Shown piece after piece: positions 1-11,330 of a DNA stretch of 64,000 nucleotides. This DNA is from Inia geoffrensis (taxonomy: Eukaryota; Chordata; Mammalia; Artiodactyla; Iniidae). Both the position numbers and the translations under genes were made by a program. Location of the stretch: assembly GCA_036417435.1 (NCBI GenBank), contig CM070904.1:20318835-20382834 (forward strand), in the 5' to 3' direction. Each line of letters starts with the position of its first letter. Positions within the stretch are counted from its first letter, which is position 1. The notes below the pieces were generated by a model. It had not been told where the DNA came from and did not search any database. It worked only from the letters and a program-made list of their open reading frames with translations.

Positions 1-41
1 CACACACACACACATACATACACACACACACACACACACAC
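1..41. repeat. (CA)n microsatellite at window edge
   Basis: Alternating CA with two CATA interruptions near base 15. It is cut by the window start, so its full length is unknown. Confidence 0.95.
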
Positions 42-2022
42 TCTCAAACTCTCCCATGTGTCACGTCCTGAAAGCAAAATTGTGACTAAGGACCACAAAC
101 TCACATCCCCCAGTTGGAGCTTTTTTTCAGTACTTGGGCTGTGAGGTTTTTTTAATTCTGTGGTTGCTCCAGCATAAAATTTTTAAAACTGTTGCAGGGG
201 AGCTACTCAACACTTCATGATTTGATTATGTGAAATAAAAAGTGTAATGAAGTTAATAGTGCCTTATTCTTGCGGTACATTCTAAGGAAATTTTTTGCCT
301 GCAAAATCTGAAAGTGGAAATTACCTCTGGGCCCTCTGACTCTCAAAAATATGGGTCATGACGATTACGGCAGTGGAATGTCAAGACTTAAGAGCTTAGT
401 GTGTTTCTCTTTCCTCTGCTCAGTTTTCCAAAGGATCTTCTCTTACTGGATTATTATGAGAGAACGAAAGACAAACAACTGAAGTGACAGTTCAGAAACC
501 TCACTTCTACTCTTGGTTGTATCCTACTCGTGCAGCCTCAGAAAAAGCATTTAAACTTGCTGATTATTAACTACTTTTTCTGCAGAGAGAGGGGACTGGA
601 TAACCCATTCCCAATCTGGATTCTACGACTTAAAAATAACATAGAATAGAAAAAAATAAATAAATAAAATAAAAAATAAAACGAACATAGAATAGAATAA
701 TAAAATTTTTAAAAAAATGACTTGGGAATGAAGAGTGCGTGATATGGTGCCAGGTGTTTCTTTCTTTTTTTTCTTTCCTTGTATTTCCCAGCAACCCTGA
801 TCTAGAATCATCCCTGTGTGCTTCTTGCCTAGTTATTTGTGTGGTTTCGGCACAGAGCCAAAGAGGAGGACAAGGTCTTGGGTTCAAGTCCTTTACAGGC
901 CAGTCAGATTTAATCTCTTCCCCCATTTGTGTCTGTCTCTCTGACAGTCACGATAAACTTCACCAGGGTCTTTCAATGGGTCTCACACCCTAAAAACCAA
1001 TCCTCTTGCTGTCCCAATAGTGGCATCTTATGTGAGGGCAGAACATAACGGAAAAACAGCAGGCAAAATTGTAGTCACGTGGCCTACCCCGTATAACGAT
1101 GAATAGCATTCAAGCATCCCTGGACCTCGGGCCAGAGTCATAGGAGAACGAATTCTTTTTCGGGATTTTCCCAACAGGCACATGCAAGATGTCATATTCA
1201 ATCTGCCTCTAGTAAACAAGGAAGACATTTCACTAGTGTAAAAACTCTCCTAAGCATCATTTAGGGAGATTTCATAGGATGACGTTTCTCAGGCGGTACC
1301 AAGCAACAAGTTCTCCCTTTCCCAACATTCTTTTGTGCTGTAAGTCAAGAAACAGATCCACGGTCCCCACAAGACTCAGGCTAGAGCCACATGCCAATGG
1401 GAACGCAAGCTTGATTTGGGGCTTTCAGCCAGCACACGTAATATGACGGCTTTGATTTATGCTCACGGTCAAGTCTGTCCTTAAGGAAAATTTAAACGTG
1501 GCAAAAATTTCATTGAATCTCCTTCTCTGATTTTCAGATGCCCAGTACCCTTGTGATAATCCACATCCCCTCCCCTCCTTGCGCCAGCCCAGCCTTGCAT
1601 GCTGGCACTCTGTGCTCTGTATCCTTTTTTTTTACAAACTCCCTCAACAAAATTCTGCTCATCTGTCTGACATCTGGGAGTGATCCAAGACCTTCTATTA
1701 ATGAGTGCTACTGTGAATGACTAAAAGACAATAGCTTAGCATGCTTGCTTTTATAGGGTCTTTGTATCTTTTCTGGGACCTAAGGCCAAATTGGGGGTTT
1801 TAGGGATTAATCAGCAAGGATGATACTCCTGTGTTAAGAGAACCTCTCTTGGGCTGTTCCTACTATATATGCTACATGAGTGCCCAGCTAGGCATAAGAC
1901 AGACCTTACTGGCAGGTTGATAGGTAAGAAGTGTTTGTTTTGGCAAAGAAAAAAAGGAGAGGCTGAGAAATTATCTTTTTATCCTAAGTTTCCCTAGAAG
2001 TTGCAAAGGGTATAGACATATA
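42..2022. other. Unique sequence, no gene recognised
   Basis: About 2 kb without a recognisable repeat apart from the A/T-rich patch at 643-718. Reading frames here are at most 98 codons, overlap on both strands and lack recognisable domains or splice context. I see no gene. Confidence 0.5.
643..718. repeat. A-rich low-complexity (AAATA-like) patch
   Basis: About 75 bases made almost only of A with spaced T, in AAATA and AATAAA units. It could be the decayed tail of an old retroposon, but no body is recognisable next to it. Confidence 0.7.
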
Positions 2023-2048
2023 AACACACACACACACACACACACACA
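2023..2048. repeat. (AC)n microsatellite
   Basis: About 13 uninterrupted AC units; likely polymorphic in length. Confidence 0.95.
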
Positions 2049-2339
2049 ATTTTCACTGCACTGTACCTGGAGACAGAAAGACCTCAGGACTGAGAAGAGG
2101 GCACGCCAACTGGGAGGAGAACTTAAAACCCTATAAGAGTTCTTAGCCTCTGAAGGTATGCTGCCCAGTACAGAGCTCACAGAGACACAGAAGAACGAGA
2201 CACAAACGTTAAATGCAACTCTTTTCTCAATTCCCAGAAACTCACGTTTATGAACAGTTTGTGACGTGAAGCCTCAGCAGCCACAGGGTAAATAGCTAAT
2301 CTAGACACCGACAGAGCAAGTCCTACAGCAGCAGAATTG

Positions 2340-2440
2340 GAAAAGGGCAACCAATCAATCAACAAATATTTTATTGGATACCTACTCTGACCCCAACTCC
2401 AGGCCAGAAGCTGGGAGGACACAAATGAATAAAGCACATC
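2340..2440 (+). repeat. Ancient dispersed repeat fragment
   Basis: The pattern 'aacaaatattttattggata-cctact', then 'ccaggc..ctgggagg', then 'acaaatgaataaa' matches the widespread mammalian motif of the form AACAAATATTTATTGAGC..CTACT..GCCAGGCACTG..GCTGGG..GAATAAA. Related pieces lie at 5360-5600 and 49230-49600. Whether the family is an L1M or an L2 3' end I cannot settle by eye. Confidence 0.5.
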
Positions 2441-4044
2441 CCTAAATGTCGTGCCAAAGAAGGTACTAAGCTACATTTCTACTTGAGTAGATGACCAAAA
2501 GAGTAAAGAATGACTTGCTTCGTTTGATTTCTTACTCTGTTCAGGTGCATCATTGAGGAGGGGACCCCAAACATCTCAGCTCAGACTGTGAAAGACTGGC
2601 CAACCTTCAGAAATCAGTGACTTTTGGAGTCTATTTCCTTGGACTAACCAGATTCTCATACACAAAAGCAAACCCAACCAAATTGTTAAGAATGATATGC
2701 TCATCAGTATTCAAACTTTTAGAAAGAAAGCTTATGGACCATTGAACAAATTTACATACCCAAGATCTCAGAGATTTTCTTCGCTCTTCAGTATTTGAAA
2801 CTCTACTGAATTCTTGTTCAACTTACCCGCAGAGTTAAGATAAATGGGTGATAGAACAACTATATACTAGCTTGGCGTTTGGTATTAGCTGTACAGTAGT
2901 GTTTTTGTATGGGTTAAAGTTTACTTCAGCTGGAATTAATGTAATTATATATAATGCTGACAGATTATGGCATTTGCCTATTAGGACACTATACAAACAT
3001 TCCAATAGTTTGCTGGCTTTTGACTTTGGAAAAAATAAGTGAAACAAAAATCCCAGGAGATGTTGTTAATGGGGTAACTGGAATAGAGGTTTTGCAAGCA
3101 CAGAGTTCAGGAAATCACAGTCAAAGAATAATGCATTTTAAGCCAAAACATATAGTGGTAAATGAATATTTAGTACTTACCACAAGACTGCTATCTAGAG
3201 ACAGCCTTTTTCCAAAGTCCCTTTTCTCAAGCTGTCTCTTTCCCTCCATGAGTGAAGTTATTTATTTTCCTTTGTGATTTATAAGAATTCCCCTTCTGTT
3301 TCCAGGGTCACTGCAAAAAGTGAACATGTGTTTTACCATCCGAGCGAACAGTGTTTAGACCCCTGTTGTTCACTTTCTAACCAGGAGCAAGTGTTGAAGC
3401 CAAAAATACCCAGACCCAAATCATAAGTTTAGAACTGGGTTCTCTCGACTCCAAAACCCTCGCCCGCTGCCAAGGTCAGAGTCGTCTTTATGGAGGCCCC
3501 TGTGTTTTCACAGGTTTTACTAATGGAGTCACGGAATGGGTTTGCAGGTCTCATCAGCAGACTGTGGAAAAAAGCAAACAGTCCGTTTCATGCCACACTT
3601 GTTTCACACCCGTCCTCTCTCTATCCGCCAGCATCATTCTGTTGCTGTGCACAGGGACGCTGTCCGCAAATTCCATGAGAGCAAATGGACAAAGCCATGC
3701 TCCATAACCAAGAGCTGTTCAGTCCAAGACCCAGTAAGGGGAAACTGAAACATGAACATTATTGTCAATATATAATTTAAAAATACTTAATTTAAACCTA
3801 TTTAAGGAACATTACAAGAGACATTTGCTTTGGGAAAGGTTGAATCCGCATGAATGATCATGGCATCATTATCGTGAGTAAGTATTTGAACACCCACTGC
3901 ATTTCACCAAATCAGATAGAGTTAGTTAATCCCTACACTCCACTGAGATTGCTTGCTCTAGAATGACTTGGTATTCTGGTTAGTAAGGATGCATTAGAGG
4001 TATTAAACACTAGCTTCCAGTTTTTACCAAGATGTAAAATGCTC
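2441..4044. other. Unique sequence, no gene recognised
   Basis: No repeat or gene recognised. Frames at 2848-3042 and 2954-3277 (64 and 107 codons) overlap each other in different frames and have no domain or exon-intron signals that I trust. Confidence 0.5.
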
Positions 4045-4205
4045 GAAATGAAAGAAATAGGTTTGAACCCAGACTTTCCTACCCATTAGCCAAGTGAACT
4101 TGGACAAGTCATTTAGGCTCTCTGAAGCTCATCTTTCTCCACTGCAAAAACAGATAACAAATGGCTGTCAAATGATGTATAAAAAAAGGTTTAAAGGCAA
4201 TAAAT
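4045..4205 (+). repeat. MIR SINE fragment
   Basis: The ancient tRNA-derived MIR core is visible in order: 'ggtttgaaccc' (B-box-like), 'ttggacaagtcatttaggctctctgaagctca', then a decayed 'gcaaaaacagataac' and 'aaggcaataaatg' end. Diverged, as expected for a repeat older than the placental radiation. Confidence 0.75.
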
Positions 4206-4654
4206 GACAACTTACATTTAAGTTCTAATTATGCACGGATAACATTAAAAACCAGTTAATCTTAAATACAAGTCGACATAATTTAATATGCCTTTGATGA
4301 CTCAGCAGGTACTCTGAGGTACAGAAATTGTTCATAATTTGCAAAAAAACACGTTTTATATCAGCCATTGAACTGCCGACATAGAAGAGCTGAGCTTAAT
4401 AAAATGCTATACCAATCAGTTTCTGACACAATTGAGAAGAAATATTTTTTAGAATTATTTCAACTGCTCCAAGTTTAACGAGGATGCAAGAGACGGGACC
4501 TCACAGCCTATACACAGTATGTGGCCTCTTTCTCTTGGTTTCCTCTACCAGGAAGAGGGTTGAGACAGCTGTGCCCCAGGCAGGGTTTGCCCACGTTATA
4601 GTCAGTTGTAGGAAACTGACGGGCTTCTTTTCCATTTTAATCATTCCATCTCTC

Positions 4655-5032
4655 ACTTTCAGGAACACTCACTTTAATTCATTACTGGTCCACTCAGAAA
4701 CTCCACTCTGACTTCAGGATAAAATCCAAATTTTTCAACATCATGTTCAAGGTCTAATTCCTGCCAACCAGGCTTTACAATCTCCAAACACATGAAGAAC
4801 GTTCCCGAAACCACACTTCGGATCATACCACCATCTGGTCTAATCCTCCCCTTGCCCCAGTGCCCGGCTCAGATCCCCGATCCTTCCCAAAACCTTCTGC
4901 ATCACTCCATTTGGCAACGATTCTTTTCCCTCCCAAGGTTCATAGAAGTCCTTAGGGGCCTTAGTAATCACCTTCATCACCTGGGTCAGTTCTTTAAATA
5001 TAGTCAGTTCTTAATATCTGCTTGTTGGTAGG
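4655..5032 (+). repeat. L2 LINE 3' fragment
   Basis: The order 'caggataaaatccaaatttttcaacat', 'ttcaaggtctaattcctgcc', 'ctggtctaatcctcccc', and 'cctcccaaggttcatagaag' follows the end of the mammalian L2 reverse-transcriptase region and 3' part. The reading frame is destroyed. Confidence 0.6.
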
Positions 5033-5359
5033 GCCTAAGAGTTAAAAACCAACAAAGCACTGGCAGCATTTGTCAGAAGAGAGTTAGTTCTATGCTAATA
5101 GTATAGGCCAAACGATTAGTTAGCTGAAATTTATTTGGGGTCTGTCTTCCGTGCTTTCAGCTGTTCCCACCCACTTTGCAGCCCCCTTCTCATCCCAGGG
5201 ACTCTATGCACTGGTGGCTCAGAATACACTCGGTGATGATCAATCCAGCTACAGAGACTACTCAGGCCCTGAGATTCCCCCGTCCAACAAAAGCATGCCC
5301 TCCTGAGTCTTATATTCCCAAGAGCCTTGGGGTTTAATAGATCACAAGAGATGATACTT
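5033..5359. other. Unique sequence
   Basis: No gene or recognisable repeat in this stretch of about 330 bases. Confidence 0.45.
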
Positions 5360-5600
5360 TGGCATTTAGCTCACGTTTATTAAGTGCTTAATGAATGGAG
5401 GACTCAGTACTTTGATGTTGGTGACACAGCACGTAAATAGAGACCAAGCCCCTGCCTTTGTGGAGATTACATTCTAGTGGGAGCATACAGAAAACAAATA
5501 AGCAAACAACTCCAAACCACGATTGGTACCTGCTATGAAGGAAACAACCCCCCGTGACTGGTGTAACTGAGGGTCAAGTGTGTGAAAAGGGAAGCAAAGT
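5360..5600 (+). repeat. Ancient dispersed repeat fragment
   Basis: Contains 'tttattaagtgcttaatgaatgg', 'gacacagcacgtaaatagagaccaagcccctgcctttgtgg', and 'attacattctagtggga..acag', the conserved order seen in a common old mammalian repeat (same type as at 2340 and 49230). Family assignment uncertain (L1M or L2 class). Confidence 0.55.
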
Positions 5601-5659
5601 TTAGACAGAATGGTAAGGGTATGAGCTGCTATATAAGAACATGGGTAGAGAGCAGTCCA

Positions 5660-6011
5660 GGGCTCCCCGGGTGCTGCAGCGGTTAAGAATCTGCCCTGGT
5701 CCATGAAGATCCCCCATGCCGTGGAGCAACTAAGCCCACACACTACAACTACTGAGCCTGAGCTCTAGAGCCCACATGCCGCAACTACTGAGCCCACACA
5801 CCACAACCACTGAGGCTCTCGCACTCTAGGGCCCATGTGCCGCAACTACTGAGCCCACGTGCTACAACTACTGAAGCCCGCATGCCTAGAGCCTGTGCTC
5901 TGCAACAAGAGAAACCATCGCAATGAGAAACCCACGCACTGCAACAAACAGTAGCCTCCGCTCACCAAAGCCCACGCACAGCAACACAGACCCAACGGAG
6001 AGAAAAAAAAA
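5660..6011 (+). mobile_element. CHR-type tRNA-derived SINE, long form, B-box deleted and internally expanded
   Basis: The head reads 'ggctccccgggtgctgcagc' and the tail has CAACAAGAGAAACCATCGC and GACCCAACGGAGA followed by poly(A). Compared with intact long-form copies here (28172, 59338) it lacks about 30 bases after 'gttaagaatc', which removes the pol III B box. It carries extra copies of a unit of about 22 bases ending 'caactactgagcccac'. Imperfect target duplications of 9 bases flank it (5651-5659 and 6012-6020, one mismatch). Confidence 0.9.
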
Positions 6012-6194
6012 AGCATTCCAAGGTAGAGGGGCCTGTCTTTCTGCTGGGACGGAGCTGGTAAAGAGGTTTGTGTGCCCTAAAGCAAGCTAGGAAGAGAACG
6101 TGTGAAAAATGTTCTGAGATTTAAGTAACAACTAGTTCACTCAGGGTCTTGTAGGCCAAGGTGACTTGTTTGTTCTAAATACAATGGTTAATCT

Positions 6195-6350
6195 TCAGGT
6201 TTGATTCTCTACTTCACTCCTTACTCGCTGATCACATTAAATTATTTAACCTACTTAAGCTCCGGTTGATTCATCTATGAAAGGACACTAATAACAGGAC
6301 CTTCTTCCTAGTAGGGTTGTTGTGATGATTAATGAGATGATCCACTGAAA
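6195..6350 (+). repeat. MIR SINE fragment
   Basis: Core order 'ggtttgattctc..cttcactcctta..', 'aaattatttaacctacttaagc', 'tcatctatgaaagg', 'tagtagggttgttgtgatgattaatgagatgat' matches MIR. Confidence 0.8.
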
Positions 6351-6609
6351 GATCACATAGCAGGACTGAAACCAAGTCCCCCGAAAACCAAGTTCCTCTG
6401 CTGAGTTTATGATTAAAGACTCTATCCAAAACATTATTCCCTTTCTTGTCCAACACCTGTTCTCCTCAAGATTGAGGAGTATCAAAGAAAAGGGGGAAAT
6501 GAAGCCAAGCAGGACCCTGTGGAGCTCCTGGGTACAAATCTTTTCCGGGTCCCCCTATTTTGTAGGAAATATGCTTCATTCAGCCTCCTTAACCTTCCCT
6601 GAGTTCCAA

Positions 6610-7345
6610 AGGGCAGATTCAAACAGTTGCTAATCAGGGAAGGGAGGGGATGCAGAGACAAGGGAGGAGCAGTCAAGAAACAATACTGCAGCCTTGGGGC
6701 AGGGTCCTGGTTCCTCCACAAGGAATATACACAATATCTTTGAGCTCTTCTGCAGAACTAAGGTCCCCATCCAGGTGGAAGATAGTAACTTCAAGCTGAG
6801 CTCAAGATTCCTGGAGTGCCACCCTGTTACCTCACCACCAACCAATCAGAAGAAAGCCATACACCCTACAGCCCTCGCCCCAAATTTTGCCTCTAAACAC
6901 TTTTCCCCAAAAACCATCAGGGAGGCTTTGCTGGCAGCACCGTGGTTAAGAATCCACCTGCCAATTCAGGGGACATGGGTTCGAGCCCTGGGCCAGGAAG
7001 ATCCCATATGCCGCAGAGCAACTAAACCCACGCGCCGCACAGCAACTAAGCCCATTCACCACAACTACTGAAGCCCGCGTGCCTAGAGCCCGTGTTCTGC
7101 AACAAGAGAAGCCACCGCAGTGAGAAGCCTGTGCACTTCAACGAAAAGTAGCCCCCACTTGCCACAACTAGAGAAAGCCCCCACGCAGTAATGAAGACCC
7201 AACGCAGCCATAAATAAATAAATAAATAAATTTATTTATTTATTTATTTTAAAACAAAACAAAACATCAGGGAGTTCAGGGGTTTTGAGCATGAGCCACC
7301 GTTTCTCCTTGCTTGGCCCTGCAATAAACCTTTCCTTGCTCCAAA
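6610..7345 (+). mobile_element. ERV1-like solo LTR, interrupted by a SINE
   Basis: Flanks of the SINE at 6925-7264 join into one LTR-like sequence: 'aatcagggaagggagggga', 'gagcagtcaagaaacaatac', 'ccaaccaatcagaagaaagcc', a CCAAATTTTGCCTCTAAAC stretch where a TATA box would lie, then 'gagcatgagccaccgtttct' and the polyadenylation signal AATAAA at 7323-7328. This resembles gammaretrovirus-like LTRs of cetartiodactyls. No gag, pol or env sequence is next to it, so it looks like a solo LTR. Its 5' edge is uncertain. Confidence 0.6.
6925..7264 (+). mobile_element. CHR-type SINE, long form
   Basis: tRNA-like head with A box ('tggcagcaccgtgg') and intact B box ('ggttcgagccc'), the long-form middle ('caactactgaagcccgcgtg', 'caacaagagaagccaccgca') and 'gacccaacgcagcc', then a tail of TAAA units running into ATTT units. 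A perfect 10-base target duplication 'catcagggag' lies at 6915-6924 and 7265-7274. It inserted into the LTR at 6610-7345. Confidence 0.95.
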
Positions 7346-8254
7346 AATAAGATAAAGTAAATAAAGATCACATAGTAGGTAAGCTTTAAATGGTAGATTA
7401 TATTCATTACCCCTTCTGGTACATATGATTCAACTCATTAAGAAGCAACTCTAGTGACTGCCTTTTTTGCTCTGCAGTAAGCTGATGAAACTGTCATTGG
7501 GAAATAGAGATCCTTTTGACAGTTCTTGAACAGGCTAGTCTGCTACGTGGAAGGCTGACTGAACAGCTTAACCCGGTCAATTTCTTTTCACGTTTTATGA
7601 TACTAATTATATAGGCAAAGATTGACATTCAAAACATTTCGCAACTGATACGGCATAGGTATCGACTGATCAGAAGGGCACAGTGAAAGGCAATAAGCAG
7701 TACAGCTACAGCAGTACATCCTGGCCAATTATCAGCTTAAGTATATGTACTACCTCTACCCCAAGAACTTGAAAATTTGTGAATTAAACCATAAAACGAT
7801 CATGGAAAGGATCAAAGTAAGTTGTCCAAAAGGATCAAAGCAAGGCCACCCAAAAGAAACAAATGGCAACCAGGTTGTGTCAGTATGAAAAGAGGAGGGG
7901 CCCACAAAGGAAGGCTCATACACTCTGCTCCCAGCACCATGGGGGAAGAGAGCGCCCTCATGTATATAAACCCAACAAGGACTGCAGGTCTAGAGGAAAA
8001 ATTAGGGTCAGCCCCCAAAGACACTTCGGTATGACACTGGTCATTTGTATTATCCAACAAACTCCCTTGCTCAGAGACCACTGTCATCAAACAACCTCCT
8101 CATTTTATTGGATTCCCATGTAGTTTTACTTATTAAAGAAGAATGTGTTGACCAGCAAATATAAGTAGGCAGTCTTTTGGAGAGTTGCATTTTTAGTAAA
8201 AATTTGCAATTTGGCATCCGACTGTTTATATTCGTCATTTGTATATTTGCTTAT
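7346..8254. other. Unique sequence
   Basis: Nothing recognisable. Overlapping frames of 70-92 codons around 7812-8123 lie on both strands and look like chance openings. Confidence 0.5.
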
Positions 8255-8643
8255 TATATGAGTCAGCTTGTGTGGTCATAACAGAATACCACAGACTGGG
8301 TGGCTTAAACAATAGAACTTTATTTACTCACTGTTCTGGAGGCTGGAAGTTCAAGATCAAGGTGCTGGCAGGGTTGGTTTCTGGTGAGGCGTGTCTCCTT
8401 AACTTGCATTTGTCTGCCTTCTCTGTGTATCCTCACATGGCCTTTTCCTTTGCACACATGCCTCCGGTGTCTCTTCCTTTTCTTATTAGGACACCAGTCT
8501 GATGGAATGAGACCCCTACTCTTACGATTTCATTTAACCTTAATTATCTCCTAAAAGGCCCTATCCCCAAATATAGGCACATTGCGGGTTAGGGATTCAA
8601 CATATGAATTTGGGTGGCGGGGGGGGATACATTTCAATCCATA
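8255..8643 (-). mobile_element. MaLR MLT1-type solo LTR
   Basis: Read on the minus strand it runs from the '5-prime' 'cccccccgccacccaaattc / atatgttgaatccctaaccc' zone to the LTR end, where the plus strand shows 'ataccacagactgggtggct', 'taaacaatagaactttattt' and 'ctggaggctggaagttcaag'. These are the hallmarks of the MLT1/MST 3' end (Leu-Pro-like CCTCCAG, AATAAA-derived signal, GCCACCCAGTCTGTGGTA). No internal region is seen. Confidence 0.85.
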
Positions 8644-8978
8644 AGAGTTAGTTTCAGTCAGATTTCAAAGCCTGGTCACATCTCAGTGTACCGAGTCACA
8701 AAAACTCGGTGTCAGTGGCTACTGCCAGACCCCGTCCCTCTCCACTGGTTATTGGACTGTGGATTTCACTACCGCCACCGTCCACATCCGTCTTCCCCTG
8801 CTATAACTTCTCTCTACTGCAGGTCTAGAGGTGCAAACTACGTTATCAAGACTTCTTAGCCGGTTGGTCAAGTTGGATTCTGCCAATAGGAGTCTGTGAG
8901 AGATCAGAAGGCAACAGGAAGGGAGAAGCCATTCTGCTTCCAGCTCCAGAGAGGCAGGATCAAAAGCAGGGGCTACAG

Positions 8979-9196
8979 GGCTTCCCTGGTGGCGCAGTGG
9001 TTGAGAGTCCGCCTGCTGATGCAGGGGACACAGGTTCGTGCCCCGGTCCGGGAAGATCCCACATGCCGCGGAACGGCTGGGCCCGTGAGCCATGGCCACT
9101 GAGCCTGCGCGTCCGGAGCCTGCGCTCCGCAACACGAGAGGCCACAACGGTGAGAGGCCTGCGTACCGCAAAACAAACAAACAAACAAACAAACAA
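8979..9196 (+). mobile_element. CHR-type SINE, short form
   Basis: Head 'ggcttccctggtggcgcagt', A box 'tggcgcagtgg', B box 'ggttcgtgccc', core 'cggctgggcccgtgagcc', end 'gagaggcctgcgtaccgc', then an (ACAAA)n tail. A perfect 17-base target duplication is at 8962-8978 and 9197-9213. Confidence 0.97.
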
Positions 9197-9529
9197 AAAA
9201 GCAGGGGCTACAGGCTCCGGTAACTCCCGTGATTCCTCCAACCACTCATCCTAAGAAAGGGCAGTAGCAGCTTCCCAACCTTTGAGTACCACCACCTATG
9301 CCTTTTGCCCCTCCAGCCCTTCCAACAACTTCATAACCAATTCCTCACATTAAATACCTCTCTGCTTGAAATACCTAGAGTAGTTTCTCTTTTCCAGGTT
9401 TGACCATGATTGAGGCACACGCCATAGAGATTCCTTTGGACAGACAGCCAGCCTTCCTTGGGCAGTTCCTGTCTTCCTTCTTGCGAGCCTTCTGAAATAA
9501 CAGCATGGAATTAAAAATTCTACTAGGCT

Positions 9530-9665
9530 CTTAGCTCCTGGAGGGCAGGAACACTGTTTTATATTCTATGTTCTCCAGGGTAGTGTTATAATGCCTGGTG
9601 CATAGCAACATGGCAGACACTCAATAAGCATTTGTTGTTTGCGTGAATAAATGAATGCTTGAATG
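9530..9665 (+). repeat. L2-like LINE 3' end
   Basis: 'gctcctggagggcaggaaca', 'gcctggtgcatagcaacatgg', 'cactcaataagcatttgttg' and 'gaataaatgaatg' follow the widespread old consensus 'CTCC..GAGGGCAGGGAC..GCCTGGCACATAG..CTCAATAAATGTTTGTTGAATGAATG'. Confidence 0.65.
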
Positions 9666-10901
9666 TTTACAGCTGTCTTCATGAATATATAAAGAGCTGA
9701 GCAGAAATATAACACTGCTAAAGCAAAGAAAGGCCATGCACATTTATAACACAGAAATTACTTTCTGAGACAAACACACAGACATACCCAAGCCTCAAAG
9801 AAAACATTTTATCATGATTTTTAAACAACTGTCAACCTAAACATTACTCCTTGGGCCCTGCCTGCACTTACAAAGCACCATAATCCAGTCATGTTCATGT
9901 CTTTCCTATGGCTTCTCACAACTCTGGTTATAAAGAGCACATATCTGCCTCCAAGGGATAGGTTGGATGGCTCTCCCTCCCTGCACGGGGATGAAAATGG
10001 TCAGAGTTTAAGGAAGACAGGATATTAAGCATCCTTTTGTGACTGATGGTCATTGATAGTGATCTCTGCTCACATACATCTCTTTCTAGCTGATTAAAAT
10101 ACTATTTCTTGGTATCAGTAGAAATCTGAGTTGGCCTTAATAAACTCTTTTTAATTTTCCTCACAGATAGTAATGGCCTTGCAGTGCCAGACAGATCCTT
10201 TAATATTCCTAAAGATGTTAGCAGTTTCTTTTTTCTGTTAGACTTTAAAAGACTGTATAATTTTCAAGGGACAAGAACCAAACAACACCATTAAATAGAA
10301 CCTCAAAGTCATATTTCCTCACATGCAATAGTCACACACATGCAGACACACACTCTCACACTCAGACATACACACTTACACACACTCTCATACACTCACA
10401 CACATTCTGACAATAGATTTCTCCAGCTCAATTTCTGCTTCTCTGATTCCCCCTCTCCTCATACGTGCTTCGAAATGTTCATAGTTTGCCCGAAGAAATG
10501 GGGGAAAATGATAGAGCTGAAAGGCATTGGAAGATTTGGCCCCCAGCCCTCTTTGCCATGTAAATTTGAGCATGTTCCCTAACTTCTGTGAATTTGCATT
10601 TCCTAATCTATTCTCTCCCAGATATTTTCACGTTCAGAAGAGACAATGCATGAAAAAGCCCTTCCACATCTAGAGTCAAGAGAGTTTTCAATCAGCTTCT
10701 TTAAGCAACAAACAATGCAAAACATGACTGTGTGCAACCTAATAGCACCCAGACAGCAGAGACAGTGTCACACTCACTGGCATCTCCCTTGAGCACTCAA
10801 CAAACTGGCTCCTACATGATATAAACTTTACAAAGAGTAATTTCAGAATTGAATATGACAAGAACAGTGACAAAATCTGCTGACCAGGTAGCTCAGCAGA
10901 T
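9666..10901. other. Mostly unique sequence
   Basis: Only the CA-rich patch at 10332-10405 and a possible very decayed MIR around 10560-10650 stand out. No gene recognised. Confidence 0.45.
10332..10405. repeat. CA-rich degenerate microsatellite
   Basis: Interrupted CACACA blocks with TCTC and TACA spacers; a decayed dinucleotide repeat. Confidence 0.85.
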
Positions 10902-11110
10902 CTCCATCCTGGCTGCTCCTTAGAAACCCCGGGCGAGCCTGTAAAATTCACCAACGCCCAGGCTCCATCCCAGATCACTGCAGTCTCTAGGGGCAAGGGC
11001 ACCAGCCCCCAAATGTGGGGACAGCAGCCGGGGATTGCAACTACTGGTTAGAGTGGTTGTTCTCAGACTCTGCTGCAGGTTAGAGTCGCCTGCGGAGTCA
11101 CCAAAGAACA
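10902..11110. repeat. MER5-like hAT (Charlie) DNA transposon fragments
   Basis: The block 'tggctgctccttagaaaccc', 'gcccaggctccatcccagat' and the second block 'agtggttgttctcagactct' plus 'ggttagagtcgcctgcgg' match the ends of small non-autonomous MER5-type elements. Two pieces seem to lie side by side (10902-10990 and 11050-11110). Confidence 0.55.
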
Positions 11111-11233
11111 AATCAATCAGGACTGGATCGCTAAGGGTGGGACCCACTCATCCTCCTGTTAAGATCCCTGAAAGACTCCAACACACAGCCAGTGCATCAG
11201 CAGTTTGAGGGGGTGAGGGTATGCGCCCTTTCT

Positions 11234-11330
11234 TTTTTTTTTTTTTTTTTTTGTGGTATACGGGCCTCTCACTGTTGTGGCCTCTCCCGTTGCGGAGCAC
11301 AGGCTCCGGACGCGCAGGCTCAGCGGCCAT
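11234..11330 (-). mobile_element. CHR-type SINE, short form, 5'-truncated
   Basis: Reverse orientation: poly(T) then 'gtggtatacgggcctctcac', 'cccgttgcggagcacaggct', stopping at 'cagcggccat'. The pol III head, with A and B boxes, is missing. A perfect 17-base target duplication (11217-11233 and 11331-11347) shows the truncation happened at insertion and not by later deletion. Confidence 0.95.

Noticed and set aside
5680..5880. Regularly spaced short direct repeats resembling an array
   Set aside because: Units lie inside a SINE, have no unique spacers and the genome is mammalian; not a CRISPR array.
8749..9254. Recurring similar peptides in many places (also 14112-14382, 22884-23381, 31093-31460, 48521-48876, 50795-51212)
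   Set aside because: They are translations of CHR SINE copies in various frames, not a protein family.
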